Source of the DNA: Providencia alcalifaciens
Lineage (GTDB): Bacteria; Pseudomonadota; Gammaproteobacteria; Enterobacterales; Enterobacteriaceae
DNA: 64,000 nucleotides
Assembly (NCBI RefSeq): GCF_915403165.1
Contig: NZ_OU659204.1
Span: 2,294,001 to 2,358,000, forward strand
Reading direction: 5' to 3'
Below are positions 38,953 through 49,720 of the stretch, one piece after another. The notes beneath the pieces are model-generated. The model searched no databases, was not told the DNA's origin, and was given only the letters and a program-made list of their open reading frames with translations. Made by a program: the position numbers and the translations under genes. Position 1 is the stretch's first letter. Every line of letters begins with the position of its first letter.

Positions 38953-40137
38953 TTATTTTGCTCGTTTCGCCAAAAGCACAAATAACATCGAGAGTGCTAC
39001 ACAACCTACCATCGAGCCTACCATCGGCCATGCATTTTTAGCAGGGATCATCGATAACAATGTCCCTACCAATGCGCCAATAGAAAAACGGATTGTACCT
39101 GCAAGTGAAGAGACTGTTCCTGCAATATGGGGGTAATTATCAAGGATCACCGCCATCGAGTTTGAGGTGATCATGGCAATCCCGCTCACATAAATCGCGA
39201 CGCCAATCACTAATGTCCAGAAATCCATACCCAATGCAGTCGTCGTTAATAACCATATTCCCATGACGAACTGAACAATAATCCCGAAATATAACATTCT
39301 CTCAGCGCCAAATTGTCTTACGAATTTGCCGTTAATCGTCGTCATAATAAATAAGAAGACAATATTAATCCCAAAGTAATAGCCAAAATGTTGAGGCGAT
39401 ACTCCGTTAAGGTCGATATAGACAAATGATCCTGCATTCAAGAAAGAAAACATACCGGAAAACGAGAATGAGCTGGCCAAAATATAGAACAACACTTGGC
39501 GGGCTCTGAATAACGTCGCAAATTGGCGTAGTGTGGTTCCAATATGGAATTTTTGTCGTCTTTCAACCGGTAGTGTTTCTCGAATAAATAAACTGACCAG
39601 CACCACAGCGATAACAGCAGCAATTGCAATGCTCCAGAAAATGGCATGCCATGAGAACCAGCGCATCATTTCACCGCCCATGATAGGTGCCATCAACGGC
39701 GCTATCGTCATCACCAACACGACGAAAGACATGCTTCTGGAGAATTCATCTTTAGTAAACATGTCGCGCATCAATGCGTTGATCACTACACTGGCTGCGG
39801 CTGCCGCAAATCCATGAAGGAAACGCAACCAGATAAATGTATCGATAGATTCCGCAACTGCACAAGCCGCAGAAGCTAATGCAAAGACAATAACTCCACC
39901 TAAAATTACAGGTTTGCGTCCTAAACTATCCGCCATCGGACCATAAAAAAGCTGACCAATTGCAAAACCAAAAATGTAGCTGTTTAGGGTCATCTGAATG
40001 CGCCCTTCATCTACATTAAAGTAACCTGTCATTGCAGGGAAACTCGGTAAATACATATCAATCGCTAATGGCATTAGCATTGATAGCAAACCTAAAATTA
40101 AAATCAGCCCCAAATAGGATGAACGCTGTTGTTGCAC
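38953..40137 (-). CDS. bcr: Bcr/CflA-family multidrug efflux transporter
   Basis: 394 residues, 12 membrane segments, major facilitator superfamily. MPLAIDMYLPSFPAM near the N-terminus and GPMADSLGRKPV (motif A) identify the Bcr/CflA drug:proton antiporters; E. coli Bcr exports bicyclomycin and sulfonamides. The start is a GTG at 40137 with AGGAG seven bases upstream. It follows rsuA by 25 bp on the same strand, as in E. coli. Confidence 0.92.
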   Translation of the reverse strand: MQQQRSSYLGLILILGLLSMLMPLAIDMYLPSFPAMTGYFNVDEGRIQMTLNSYIFGFAIGQLFYGPMADSLGRKPVILGGVIVFALASAACAVAESIDTFIWLRFLHGFAAAAASVVINALMRDMFTKDEFSRSMSFVVLVMTIAPLMAPIMGGEMMRWFSWHAIFWSIAIAAVIAVVLVSLFIRETLPVERRQKFHIGTTLRQFATLFRARQVLFYILASSFSFSGMFSFLNAGSFVYIDLNGVSPQHFGYYFGINIVFLFIMTTINGKFVRQFGAERMLYFGIIVQFVMGIWLLTTTALGMDFWTLVIGVAIYVSGIAMITSNSMAVILDNYPHIAGTVSSLAGTIRFSIGALVGTLLSMIPAKNAWPMVGSMVGCVALSMLFVLLAKRAK

Positions 40138-40162
40138 TTATTAACTCCTGCTTATGACATCA

Positions 40163-40867
40163 TTAACGGGGAACCGTAATACTCTCAATCTCTGCTTCAG
40201 TCAGTGGGCGATATTCTCCCGGCTCTAACTGCTCATCTAAACGAATTTCCCCTATTCGCTCACGATGCAAACCACATACATGATTTCCGACTGCCGCAAA
40301 CATCCGTTTAACTTGATGATAGCGCCCTTCACTGATTGTCAGTCGGACATCACGTGGAGAAATAATCGTCAATTTCGCAGGTTTCGTTAGTGATTTTTCA
40401 CCATTTAGCATGACACCCTGTTCAAACTGTACCGCGACATCATCAGCGATGTCTTCACTCAGTTGAACTCGGTAGGTTTTCTCACAATGATGTTTTGGCG
40501 AGGTAATGCGATGAGACCATTGCCCATCATCCGTTAATAACACTAACCCTGTCGTATCAATATCTAAACGACCTGCAGCATGGAGTTTCTGGGCGATTGG
40601 CTCATCAATAAAATAAATAATTGTAGGGTGCGTTGGGTCATCGGTAGAGCAAACATAGCCTTCTGGCTTATTGAGCATAAAATAACGAGGCCCCGTGACT
40701 TGCACTAACACATTGCCATCATAGGCAACTTCATTATCAAGACCCACTTGCATCGAACCTGATTTTACTACTTCATCGTCAACCATGACATTACCGGCAC
40801 GCAGCTCACGCGCCACCAAACTCCGGCTTATCCCAAGTTGCTGGGACAGAAATTTATCCAGTCGCAT
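40163..40867 (-). CDS. rsuA: 16S rRNA pseudouridine(516) synthase
   Basis: 234 residues. N-terminal S4 domain ([20 protein letters not shown]), then the RsuA-type catalytic domain with the active Asp in [17 protein letters not shown] and the substrate motif [11 protein letters not shown]. It modifies U516 of 16S rRNA. It is transcribed ahead of bcr in the same operon. Confidence 0.96.
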   Translation of the reverse strand: MRLDKFLSQQLGISRSLVARELRAGNVMVDDEVVKSGSMQVGLDNEVAYDGNVLVQVTGPRYFMLNKPEGYVCSTDDPTHPTIIYFIDEPIAQKLHAAGRLDIDTTGLVLLTDDGQWSHRITSPKHHCEKTYRVQLSEDIADDVAVQFEQGVMLNGEKSLTKPAKLTIISPRDVRLTISEGRYHQVKRMFAAVGNHVCGLHRERIGEIRLDEQLEPGEYRPLTEAEIESITVPR

Positions 40868-41089
40868 AGATTCTCTTAACTTGATGGAATGTCAGCGAGA
40901 GGTACAATAGCACCGCGCTGTCATAAGATAGAAAGATGGATTGCTGTGATTACTATCACATAATTTATTATACCAATAACCTGTTACAAGTGATAGCACA
41001 GCAAGGGATACGCTTAAATTTAGACCTAGCCACGGATTTAACTTAAATTTAACATTAATAATCTAACTTTTTTGAAAAAACTAACTCAT

Positions 41090-42862
41090 ATGCCTGCAGC
41101 CTCATCCAGTTTTACTTTACGCCCTTACCAACAAGAAGCCGTTGACGCGACGATCCAGTACTTCCGACGTCATACTACGCCCGCGGTGATTGTGCTCCCG
41201 ACAGGGGCAGGAAAAAGCTTAGTGATCGCAGAATTAGCGAGACTGGCTCGTGGCCGCGTATTAGTTTTAGCGCATGTCAAAGAGTTAGTTGAGCAAAACC
41301 ACGCCAAGTATCTAACTTATGGCCAAGAGGCAGATATCTTCGCAGCAGGTCTCAATCGCAAAGAATTCCACAGTAAAGTGGTCTTTGGAAGTGTGCAATC
41401 GGTAGCACGTAATCTTGAACACTTTGATGACAAATTTTCCTTAGTGATCATCGATGAATGTCATCGCATCAGCTTAAACGAAAAAAGCCAGTATCAGCAA
41501 ATTATCCTAAGTTTACAAAAACATAATCCAGCGCTGCGTATTTTGGGTTTGACCGCTACCCCATATCGCCTAGGCCATGGATGGATTTACCAATACCACT
41601 ACCACGGAATGGTTAAAGGTGATGAACACTGTTTTTTCCGTGATTGTATCTATGAATTACCGCTGCATTACATGATCAAAAACCAATTTTTGGTTCCCCC
41701 TGAACGCTTAGACATGCCTGTATTACAATATGATTTCAGTCAAGTTTCTGTGAATCAATCGGGCATTTTTAGCGAGCAAGAACTCAATTTATCCCTCAAA
41801 AAACAGCAGCGTATTACACCGAAAATTGTGGCGCAGATTGTTGAATATGCAACACCATTACAAGGATGCATGATTTTTGCCGCTACGGTTGAACATGCTA
41901 AAGAGATCCTAAGTTATTTACCTCAAGATACTGCGGCTTTAGTCACCGCAGAGACACCATCCCTTGAGCGCCAAAACATCATTCAACAATTTAAAAACAA
42001 ACAATTACATTATCTTGTCAACGTTTCGGTACTGACAACAGGTTTTGATGCACCGCACGTAGACTTAATTGCCATCTTACGCCCAACAGAGTCCGTCAGC
42101 TTATATCAGCAAATTGTTGGACGTGGCTTACGCTTGAGTGAAGGGAAAAAACAGTGCCTAATTCTGGACTATGCCGGAAACCCTCACGACCTCTTTCGCC
42201 CCGAAGTTGGTAGCAGCAAACCCAACTCCACTAGCGTTCCAGTCCAAGTTTTCTGTCCACTGTGTCAGTTTGCCAATGTTTTTTGGGGGAAATGCACTGC
42301 TGATGGTCAAATTGTCGAGCACTATGGGCGTCGTTGCCAAGGGTGGGAAGAGGATGAGCATGGGCGAAAACAACAATGTGAGTTCCGCTTTCGATTTAAA
42401 CAGTGCCCCCATTGTGGTGCGGAAAATGACATTGCCGCACGACGTTGCCATAAATGCCAAGAGGTGCTTACTGACCCCGATGATATGCTCAAAGCCGCAT
42501 TACGACTCAAAGACGCTCTAATCTTACGCTGCGGAGGAATGGAACTCACGTCAGGCTCGGATGCAAAAGGCGAATGGTTGAAAATCACCTACTACGATGA
42601 AGATGGCACGTCGGTATCTGAGCGTTTTCGTCTCACCACTCCAGCTCAAAAACGCGCGTTTGAATTCCGATTTCTACGAGAGCATCATCGTGCCCCAGGC
42701 GTTCCTTTCCATTGGAATAATGCGAACGACATTATTTCACAACAAGCTTTATTACGTTATCCACAATTTATTGTTGCACGGAAAAAAGAAAGTTACTGGG
42801 AGATTAGAGAGAAAATCTTTGATTATCAGGGGCGTTTCCGTCTTGCAGCATCATTAAGATAA
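41090..42862 (+). CDS. radD: DNA repair helicase-like protein RadD
   Basis: 590 residues from the ATG at 41090; an open TTG lies six codons earlier. Superfamily 2 helicase motifs: Q-like [11 protein letters not shown], Walker A PTGAGKS, Walker [17 protein letters not shown], and motif [14 protein letters not shown]-terminal zinc-binding region has CPLC and CPHCGAEND...CHKC. E. coli RadD (YejH) is an ATPase in double-strand-break repair that works with SSB and RecA. It is divergent from rsuA, as in E. coli. Confidence 0.95.
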   Translation: MPAASSSFTLRPYQQEAVDATIQYFRRHTTPAVIVLPTGAGKSLVIAELARLARGRVLVLAHVKELVEQNHAKYLTYGQEADIFAAGLNRKEFHSKVVFGSVQSVARNLEHFDDKFSLVIIDECHRISLNEKSQYQQIILSLQKHNPALRILGLTATPYRLGHGWIYQYHYHGMVKGDEHCFFRDCIYELPLHYMIKNQFLVPPERLDMPVLQYDFSQVSVNQSGIFSEQELNLSLKKQQRITPKIVAQIVEYATPLQGCMIFAATVEHAKEILSYLPQDTAALVTAETPSLERQNIIQQFKNKQLHYLVNVSVLTTGFDAPHVDLIAILRPTESVSLYQQIVGRGLRLSEGKKQCLILDYAGNPHDLFRPEVGSSKPNSTSVPVQVFCPLCQFANVFWGKCTADGQIVEHYGRRCQGWEEDEHGRKQQCEFRFRFKQCPHCGAENDIAARRCHKCQEVLTDPDDMLKAALRLKDALILRCGGMELTSGSDAKGEWLKITYYDEDGTSVSERFRLTTPAQKRAFEFRFLREHHRAPGVPFHWNNANDIISQQALLRYPQFIVARKKESYWEIREKIFDYQGRFRLAASLR

Positions 42863-42926
42863 TCAGAAAAAACACGATTACTGACGAATAAATCATGCCA
42901 ACTCAGAAAGATAATGATCTTAATGA

Positions 42927-42955
42927 TTGCCCGCTAGCCGTTTTTTCGTTAAAAT
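42927..42955 (+). promoter_or_regulatory. rplY promoter
   Basis: TTGCCC (42927-42932) and TAAAAT (42950-42955) are separated by exactly 17 bp, giving a leader of about 110 nt before rplY. Confidence 0.7.
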
Positions 42956-43013
42956 GCCGCCCGCCTTTGTATGTCTCGCTTAGCGAAATGATGTTACGGG
43001 GCCAAATCTCGAA

Positions 43014-43045
43014 CCTGCTGCTGGGTCGCCTGTAGCAGGATTTTT
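43014..43045 (+). promoter_or_regulatory. Terminator-like hairpin in the rplY leader
   Basis: CCTGCT / AGCAGG 6-bp stem enclosing a 14-base loop, immediately followed by ATTTTTATTTTTTC, between the rplY promoter and start codon. It looks like an intrinsic terminator placed in a 5' UTR. A conserved L25 leader is reported for gammaproteobacteria; this may be it, which would mean attenuation or feedback by L25. Confidence 0.6.
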
Positions 43046-43071
43046 ATTTTTTCTTTTATAGAGAAATTGTA

Positions 43072-43353
43072 ATGTTAACTATCAATGCAATTGAACGTAA
43101 AGAGCAGGGTAAGGGTGCGAGCCGCCGCCTGCGCAGAGCTAACCAACTGCCAGCTATCGTTTACGGTGGCAACCAAGAAGCTATCTCTGTTACTCTGAAC
43201 CACGATGAAATCATTAACCAAGAAAGCAAAGCAGGATTTTACGAAGTTCTGGCTCTGGTTATCGATGGTAAAGAAATTAAAGTAAAAGTTCAGGCTGTTC
43301 AACGTCACCCATTTAAGCCAAAAGTGACGCACATTGACTTCCTGCGCGCTTAA
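43072..43353 (+). CDS. rplY: 50S ribosomal protein L25
   Basis: 93 residues, the short form of L25 that binds the 5S rRNA loop [21 protein letters not shown] near the N-terminus and [15 protein letters not shown] at the end match E. coli L25. It has its own promoter and structured leader, and a perfect 22-bp palindromic terminator downstream. Confidence 0.97.
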   Translation: MLTINAIERKEQGKGASRRLRRANQLPAIVYGGNQEAISVTLNHDEIINQESKAGFYEVLALVIDGKEIKVKVQAVQRHPFKPKVTHIDFLRA

Positions 43354-43400
43354 TTAAGCCCATAGCCGAGCTTTAAAGTTTTTTCGGGACGCCGAGTAAA

Positions 43401-43422
43401 TAACGCCGCAATTGCGGCGTTA
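43401..43422. terminator. Bidirectional terminator between rplY and yejK
   Basis: Perfect inverted repeat TAACGCCGCAA / TTGCGGCGTTA between two convergent genes. Confidence 0.8.
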
Positions 43423-43479
43423 TTTATTTCTAACGTAAAATTTCTAATATAAAAACTTCGATAGACAATCCATCGTTCA

Positions 43480-44481
43480 CTATTTATTACCGCGACGTTG
43501 CAACTGGTCACGCAGATTCGGCGGTGTACCACGGATAGTCAATGTGTCTGTCACGGGATCCCAAAAAATACGTTCTCCCATTAACATCGCATCAAAGCTA
43601 ATCGTAATCCCCCCACCGCTGCCTGAAAATTTCGTTAATTGTTTCAACGTACCGCGGTCAGCAGGAAAACTCTCTTCCAATTGATAATCATTTTGGCGAG
43701 TAAAATCTTCAAAGCTTTGCTCTTCCACCATCGGTAACTCTTTTGAGAGTTCCTTCAGCTCAATTTCTTCGCCTGATTGCAATTGCTCACTGCAATAGCT
43801 ATGAACTTGTTGGCGATAGGCTTGGCGAGTGTTTTTATCCATTTGCGCATTATCACAAAAGTCATCCAATGCTTGGACTAATCCTTTATTCTGTACCTTC
43901 GCATTCAAACCTTCAGATGCCGCTAAAAAGTCCATAAAGAAATCAGACACTTTACGCCCTACTCGCCCTTTAAGGAAAGTCAGATAACGCTTCGACTCTG
44001 GATTAGTTTCCCATTCAGTCAAATCAATACGCGCCACAATATCCGCATGAGGAATATCTAAGTAGTGAGTCGTACCCAAATCGAGGGATTCAGTCACAAA
44101 CATGCTATCGCAACTATTCAGAACAGCAATCAGGAGATATTCCACTGCCAAGTAACGATATTGGCAAAAGAGAACAATACCACCTTCAGCAAACGGGTAT
44201 TTTGCCAGCTCATCTTTTAAACGCACAGTCATTGCACGGCTAAAGCCTAAAAACTCTTCTTCACCCTTACGCAGTAACGTTAACGCTTCAGCAAGTTCAC
44301 TCTCTTCGTTGAACTCACCAAATGCCTTACTTTTTGCACTGTATACACGATGTAATTCTGCCATCATGTCTTGCACAACATTGTCTGTCGTCAATAACGA
44401 ATCACGCAACATGACTTCTAAGGTCTGTTCATCTCGTTTAATCAACTGGTGTAACGCTATCTGGGTAATTTCCAGACTCAT
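43480..44481 (-). CDS. yejK: Nucleoid-associated protein YejK (NdpA)
   Basis: 333 residues, 37-kDa nucleoid-associated protein family. [20 protein letters not shown] start, [20 protein letters not shown] and the basic tail ([12 protein letters not shown]) match E. coli YejK, which localises to the nucleoid and interacts with topoisomerases. AAAGGAG lies before the ATG. Divergent from yejL; the 238-bp gap should contain both promoters. Confidence 0.95.
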   Translation of the reverse strand: MSLEITQIALHQLIKRDEQTLEVMLRDSLLTTDNVVQDMMAELHRVYSAKSKAFGEFNEESELAEALTLLRKGEEEFLGFSRAMTVRLKDELAKYPFAEGGIVLFCQYRYLAVEYLLIAVLNSCDSMFVTESLDLGTTHYLDIPHADIVARIDLTEWETNPESKRYLTFLKGRVGRKVSDFFMDFLAASEGLNAKVQNKGLVQALDDFCDNAQMDKNTRQAYRQQVHSYCSEQLQSGEEIELKELSKELPMVEEQSFEDFTRQNDYQLEESFPADRGTLKQLTKFSGSGGGITISFDAMLMGERIFWDPVTDTLTIRGTPPNLRDQLQRRGNK

Positions 44482-44719
44482 TGTTGGCTCCTTTCGCTAG
44501 CAGAAATAATGTCGCGTATTCAAACACTGTTAGTATTTGTCTGCAACTGAAACTGTTAACAGCCATTTTTTTATTACTTTTATGGCGAACTATTATCCAC
44601 TTCGGTGATCTAAATAAACATTATTATCAATTAAACGAAAATTTGTTTAAAGAATGAAGAAAAGTCACCCACAATGGGCTATCATATGGAGCTTTCATTA
44701 ATTTAGGATGTCATAATTT

Positions 44720-44947
44720 ATGCCACAATCATCTCGCTATAGTGATGAAAAAGTTGAAGGTTTACTGTCTGACCTTGTTAGTGTGTTAGAAAAAAACCAT
44801 ACTCCCGTTGATCTATCATTAATGGTACTCGGTAACATGGTTACCAATCTGCTCAATACGTCTGTTGCCCCTGCTCAGCGTAAAATGATTGCAGAGTCCT
44901 TTGCCAATGCATTAATTTCTTCTGTAAAAGAAGATAAATCACACTAA
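44720..44947 (+). CDS. yejL: YejL family protein
   Basis: 75 residues. [17 protein letters not shown] and the helical remainder match E. coli YejL (UPF0352), a small protein of unknown function. It lies 21 bp before yejM and is probably co-transcribed with it. Confidence 0.93.
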   Translation: MPQSSRYSDEKVEGLLSDLVSVLEKNHTPVDLSLMVLGNMVTNLLNTSVAPAQRKMIAESFANALISSVKEDKSH

Positions 44948-44968
44948 TTTGGTTGATAAATAAACAGC

Positions 44969-46684
44969 ATGGTCACCCATCAGCGCTACCGTGATAAAGT
45001 CTCCAACATGATTGGTTGGGGGCACTGGTTTGCACTTTTTAATATACTACTTTGCCTTTTGCTAAGTAGCAGCTATCTGTTTATTTTTGACTGGCCAGAT
45101 ACCTTCGCTGGTCGCGCTTATGCCTTCGTCAGTTGGTTGGGTCATTTCAGTTTCGTGGTGTTCGCCACTTACTTGCTAATCATCTTTCCGCTGACCTTTA
45201 TCGTTATGTCCCAACGATTGTTGAGGGTTATCTGTGTAGCGCTAGCCACCGCGGGACTCACCTTATTACTCTTTGATATTCGCGTCTTTAGCCAATTTGG
45301 TCTCCATCTTACCCCACAGGTATGGGATTTAGTCATTAACCCCGCCAAGGGTGAAATGGCCCGCGAATGGCAACTGATGTTCATCAGTATCCCCATTATC
45401 TTTCTTGTTGAGATGCTATTTGCAACTTGGAGCTGGCAAAAATTACGCAGCCTAAGCCGTCAAACATTTGGACGCCCACTTGCTGGCCTATTCATTGCAA
45501 CATTTGTGATGTCTCATTTAATGTATGCATGGGCGGATGCCAATTTTTATCGCCCCATCACTATGCAACGCTATAACTACCCGCTGTCTCAGCCAATGAC
45601 CGCACGTAAACTGCTTGATAAATATGGTCTACTCGACCTAACTGCACATCAAAATCGTGTATTCCAGCAAGGTAGCCCAACAGCACTGAAACTTCAGTAC
45701 CCATTGAAACCACTTAGTTACCAAGACCAAGGTACGGGTTACAATTTACTTTTATTGGTTGTTGATGATTTAGGTAATGTTTCTCAGCAAAACCAAATGA
45801 ACTCATTGAAAGAGTTCAAGAATATCAGCTCCCAATTTACCAATCACTATACTTCTGGATTACGTAATGATACCGCCTTATTTGGGCTGTTCTACGGTAT
45901 CTCATCAAGTTATATTGATAACATTCTCAATGGTCGCCACCCTTCTGTCTTGGTTGAAGCTTTACAGCACCAAGGCTACCAGTTTGGTTTATTCTCCACT
46001 GATGGGTTTAGCTCACCATTATTCCGACAAGCGATTTTGTCTGACTACTCCTTGCCAACAAAAGCGTCGGACAGTGACAAACAAACTATTGCACAGTGGA
46101 ATTTGTGGCTGGACAACGTGAAACATGGCTCGCCTTGGTTCTCATTCTTAAACATCAAGGGAGCACCTGGAAGTAATCAAACGGATAACCAAATCCGTCA
46201 AGTCATTGATACACTGAAGGGCCAAAACAAGCTAAACAATACCATTGTAGTGATCACAGCAAATTATAACAGTAACGGTTCGCAAGATACTGACTGGGTG
46301 AATAAGAAACACTTTAACCGTGACAGCATGCAAGTCCCGTTATTTATCTACTGGCCAAATACTCCAGCGCAACAAATTGACAAACTGACTAGTCATCAAG
46401 ATGTCATGACTACCATCATGCAGCGTGTATTACATGTCAACAACCCGCCTGATGATTACAGTCAAGGTGAAGATCTCTTCAGTGCGCAGCGCACTTATCC
46501 GTGGGTGATCACCGGAGATAAAAGCGATGTCGTCATTACCACCAACAGCGCTACCATGTATATGGATCATAACGGCCAATTTAATATCTATGACCCACAA
46601 GGCAACGAGCAAACTGACGACAAACCAGACCTTGCTGAACTACTGAAAATCTTTACAGAACTTAAACGTTTCAATGAAAATTAG
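44969..46684 (+). CDS. yejM: Inner-membrane LPS regulator YejM (PbgA/LapC)
   Basis: 571 residues. Five N-terminal membrane segments (to about residue 190), a linker, then a periplasmic sulfatase-like globular domain (YNLLLLVVDDLG onward) that has lost hydrolase activity in the E. coli protein. It binds LPS at the periplasmic face and controls LapB/FtsH turnover of LpxC, balancing LPS with phospholipid synthesis. It begins 21 bp after yejL and is followed by tRNA-Pro, as in E. coli. Confidence 0.95.
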   Translation: MVTHQRYRDKVSNMIGWGHWFALFNILLCLLLSSSYLFIFDWPDTFAGRAYAFVSWLGHFSFVVFATYLLIIFPLTFIVMSQRLLRVICVALATAGLTLLLFDIRVFSQFGLHLTPQVWDLVINPAKGEMAREWQLMFISIPIIFLVEMLFATWSWQKLRSLSRQTFGRPLAGLFIATFVMSHLMYAWADANFYRPITMQRYNYPLSQPMTARKLLDKYGLLDLTAHQNRVFQQGSPTALKLQYPLKPLSYQDQGTGYNLLLLVVDDLGNVSQQNQMNSLKEFKNISSQFTNHYTSGLRNDTALFGLFYGISSSYIDNILNGRHPSVLVEALQHQGYQFGLFSTDGFSSPLFRQAILSDYSLPTKASDSDKQTIAQWNLWLDNVKHGSPWFSFLNIKGAPGSNQTDNQIRQVIDTLKGQNKLNNTIVVITANYNSNGSQDTDWVNKKHFNRDSMQVPLFIYWPNTPAQQIDKLTSHQDVMTTIMQRVLHVNNPPDDYSQGEDLFSAQRTYPWVITGDKSDVVITTNSATMYMDHNGQFNIYDPQGNEQTDDKPDLAELLKIFTELKRFNEN

Positions 46685-46791
46685 CGCTTAAATTTCAAGC
46701 AACCATCTGGGCTTACTCTTGATTTTGCCAACGTTTTGAGTAGTATGTTTTTTGTCTAAAGCCCTTGTTGTAAAGGCATGTATTCATTAAT

Positions 46792-46868
46792 CGGCACGTA
46801 GCGCAGCTTGGTAGCGCACGGTCATGGGGTGTCCGGGGTCGGAGGTTCAAATCCTCTCGTGCCGACCA
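46792..46868 (+). tRNA. proL: tRNA-Pro, anticodon GGG
   Basis: 77 nt, CCA encoded. Acceptor stem CGGCACG / CGTGCCG, D-arm GCGC...GCGC, anticodon loop ATGGGGT, and T-loop GTTCAAATC. It differs from E. coli proL in only a few positions, including a paired change in the anticodon stem (CGGTC / GTCCG). It lies directly after yejM, as in E. coli. Confidence 0.97.
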
Positions 46869-47636
46869 AATTCTCACTCAAGCCAGTCTTTTCGGTTGGC
46901 ATTTTGCTATTCAATACTTCCCTTTCTTTGATCATTATCTGATATCCAAATTGCATGGTTATCAGAATAATAACCACCATTCTTTTAATCTTTTATTAAA
47001 GGTACGGCATGTGCCTATATTTTTCCAAAACGAACGTTTAATTCACACGAAAATTATTTGAGTTTCGTGCAATATTTCACTCAATAAAATCATTTTTTGA
47101 ACAGTTTAGAATAAATTTTATTATTCCAAACTAATTTAGCATAATCATCCATTATGCTTTATTTTAAATTTTTCGCGTAATTTATATCCATTACACATTT
47201 TCTTACACTTTATTTTTAGCTTTAATTAACGATTTATATTAAAAATTAGAAATAACTCAATAAATAGTATTTAGTCTATATTATCTCCCGATATCACCCT
47301 CTTAATGTGTAAAATTATTTATATATTCTAATTCCCTTAAGAATATTCTCTATTTTCACTATCAAAACCCCCTGTAAATTATCCACTCACATTTATTAAA
47401 AACGCAAATTCACATTGATTTTAAATGATTTTTAATTAATTAAATAGGCATTGATACGTAAAAATACGTTGCGCCTTGCTCAAATATAAAATCAAATTCA
47501 TTAGAAACCTTGATCTATCCTCCTTAAAATTATATAAAATAGCAAACTGATTTAAGCTAAATTAAAGTTTAAGAATATATTTCATTTACCAATAATTCAT
47601 ATTTAAAGCGAGTAATACCACTAAAGGACTCCTAAA
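46869..47636. other. AT-rich region between tRNA-Pro and the T6SS genes
   Basis: About 770 bp, strongly AT-rich, no gene recognised on either strand. The T6SS promoter must lie here or just before tssB; I saw neither a clear sigma-70 match that stands out from the AT background nor a sigma-54 -24/-12 pair. No integrase and no second copy of the tRNA 3' end are visible. Confidence 0.6.
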
Positions 47637-48134
47637 ATGTCAGATAGCTTCCAAAATGAAGTACCGAAGGCTCGGGTTAATATCAAATTAGACTTGCACA
47701 CGGGTGGTGCGCAGAAAAAAGTGGAATTACCACTTAAATTATTAGCTGTTGGTGATTACAGCAATGGACAAGATAGTCGAGCATTATCTGAGCGAGAAAA
47801 AGTCAATATCAATAAAAATAACTTTAATAGTGTACTCACTGAATTTGCGCCGACCATTAACCTCACTGTGAAAAATACCCTTGCAGCTGATGGAAGTGAA
47901 GAAAGCATCAACCTCTCTTTCAAAAACATGAAAGATTTTGAGCCTGAGCAAGTTGCCCGTCAAATTCCACAACTGCGCGCAATGTTAGCCATGCGCAATC
48001 TGCTGCGTGACCTGAAATCTAATCTCCTCGATAACGCAACGTTCCGCCGTGAACTGGAAAATATCCTTAAGGATCCAGAACTCAGTGATGAACTTCGTGA
48101 AGAACTAGCACAGCTAGCGCCGAAGAAAGATTAA
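47637..48134 (+). CDS. tssB: T6SS small sheath subunit TssB
   Basis: 165 residues. With TssC it builds the contractile sheath. VNIKLDLHTGGAQKKVELPLKLLAVGDYS and the helical C-terminus with MLAMRNLLRDLKSNLLDN are the VipA/TssB signature. AAAGGA precedes the ATG. First gene of the cluster, 25 bp ahead of tssC. Confidence 0.96.
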   Translation: MSDSFQNEVPKARVNIKLDLHTGGAQKKVELPLKLLAVGDYSNGQDSRALSEREKVNINKNNFNSVLTEFAPTINLTVKNTLAADGSEESINLSFKNMKDFEPEQVARQIPQLRAMLAMRNLLRDLKSNLLDNATFRRELENILKDPELSDELREELAQLAPKKD

Positions 48135-48159
48135 TTTGGATTATTAAAGGATTATGCTG

Positions 48160-49698
48160 ATGTCTGTAAAAACTGAATCAACTCAAGGCGCAACAACTGT
48201 GCTGGATGACACCTCAAACCAAGGTGTTTACGCTTCGTTGTTCGAAAAAATCAATTTAACGCCAGTCGCATCAATCAGTGATATTAACGCATTCCAAGAC
48301 AATGCTGCCTTGGCAGATGCAACGGCTGATGAGCGTGTCACTGTCGCCGTTCAAGTTTTCCTCGACCGTTTAAAATCATCAGGTCAAAAAGTCGAGCGTT
48401 TAGATAGAAACCTACTCGACCATCATATCGCTGAACTTGATAAGCAAATCAGCCAACAATTGGATGAAGTCATGCACCACCAAGACTTCCAAAAAGTTGA
48501 ATCCACTTGGCGTGGCTTGAAATTCCTCGTTGACCGCACTGATTTTCGTCAAAACGTCAAAATTGAACTGCTCGATATTGCGAAAGACGATTTACGTCAA
48601 GATTTCGAAGATAGCCCTGAAGTCATTCAAAGCGGCCTTTATCACCATACTTACATTGCTGAATATGACACCCCAGGTGGCGAACCTATCGCTGCAATGA
48701 TTTCTAACTATGAGTTTGACCGTAGCCCGCAAGATATCGCCTTACTGCGTAGCATCTCAAAAGTCTCAGCATCCGCACATATGCCATTTATTGGTTCTGT
48801 GGGACCAAAATTCTTCGGCAAAGAGACGATGGAAGAAGTCGCAGCAATCAAAGATATTGGCAACTATTTTGACCGCGCTGAGTACATCAAGTGGAAATCA
48901 TTCCGTGACTCTGATGATGCTCGATATATCGGCTTAACCATGCCTCGTGTGCTTGGTCGTCTACCATATGGCCCAGATACCGTACCGGTTCGTAGCTTCA
49001 ACTACGTTGAAGAAGTTAAAGGCCCTGACCACGAGAAATACCTGTGGACCAACGCCACCTTTGCTTTTGCTGCTAACATGGTGAAAAGCTTTATCAACAA
49101 CGGCTGGTGCGTACAAATTCGTGGCCCTCAAGCTGGTGGTGCTGTTAAAGATCTCCCGATCCACCTGTTTGATTTAGGCACGGGCAGTCAGGTAAAAATT
49201 CCATCCGAAGTGATGATCCCAGAGACTCGTGAATTTGAATTTGCAAATCTTGGCTTCATCCCGCTGTCTTACTACAAAAACCGTGATTACTCCTGCTTCT
49301 TCTCTGCTAACTCTGCGCAGAAGCCCGCGTTATACGATACCGCGGATGCCACCGCGAACAGCCGTATCAACGCCCGTTTACCGTACATTTTCTTACTGTC
49401 CCGTATCGCTCATTACTTGAAGCTTATTCAACGCGAAAACATTGGTACCACCAAAGACAGACGCTTACTTGAATTAGAACTCAATAACTGGGTTCGTGGC
49501 TTAGTCACTGAAATGACCGACCCAGGTGATGATTTACAAGCTTCTCACCCGCTACGTGATGCAAAAGTGGTTGTTGAAGATATCGAAGATAACCCGGGCT
49601 TCTTCCGTGTGAAACTGTATGCGGTTCCACACTTCCAAGTAGAAGGTATGGATGTTGATTTATCGCTAGTTTCTCAAATGCCTAAAGCTAAAGCCTAA
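48160..49698 (+). CDS. tssC: T6SS large sheath subunit TssC
   Basis: 512 residues from the ATG at 48160 (AGGA eight bases upstream; an ATG two codons earlier is too close to it). WRGLKFLVDRTDFRQNVKIELL and PYGPDTVPVRSFNYVEE are conserved TssC/VipB stretches. It pairs with TssB in the sheath and is recycled by ClpV. Confidence 0.97.
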   Translation: MSVKTESTQGATTVLDDTSNQGVYASLFEKINLTPVASISDINAFQDNAALADATADERVTVAVQVFLDRLKSSGQKVERLDRNLLDHHIAELDKQISQQLDEVMHHQDFQKVESTWRGLKFLVDRTDFRQNVKIELLDIAKDDLRQDFEDSPEVIQSGLYHHTYIAEYDTPGGEPIAAMISNYEFDRSPQDIALLRSISKVSASAHMPFIGSVGPKFFGKETMEEVAAIKDIGNYFDRAEYIKWKSFRDSDDARYIGLTMPRVLGRLPYGPDTVPVRSFNYVEEVKGPDHEKYLWTNATFAFAANMVKSFINNGWCVQIRGPQAGGAVKDLPIHLFDLGTGSQVKIPSEVMIPETREFEFANLGFIPLSYYKNRDYSCFFSANSAQKPALYDTADATANSRINARLPYIFLLSRIAHYLKLIQRENIGTTKDRRLLELELNNWVRGLVTEMTDPGDDLQASHPLRDAKVVVEDIEDNPGFFRVKLYAVPHFQVEGMDVDLSLVSQMPKAKA

Positions 49699-49720
49699 CG
49701 GTTATTAAAGGTCATTCAAG

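Noticed and set aside
44309..44500. Plus-strand frame opposite the start of yejK
   Set aside because: Antisense shadow of a conserved gene, without a ribosome site.
46890..46910. TTGGCATTTTGC as a sigma-54 promoter for the T6SS
   Set aside because: The GG and GC pairs are 6 rather than 10 bases apart, and it is about 730 bp from tssB.
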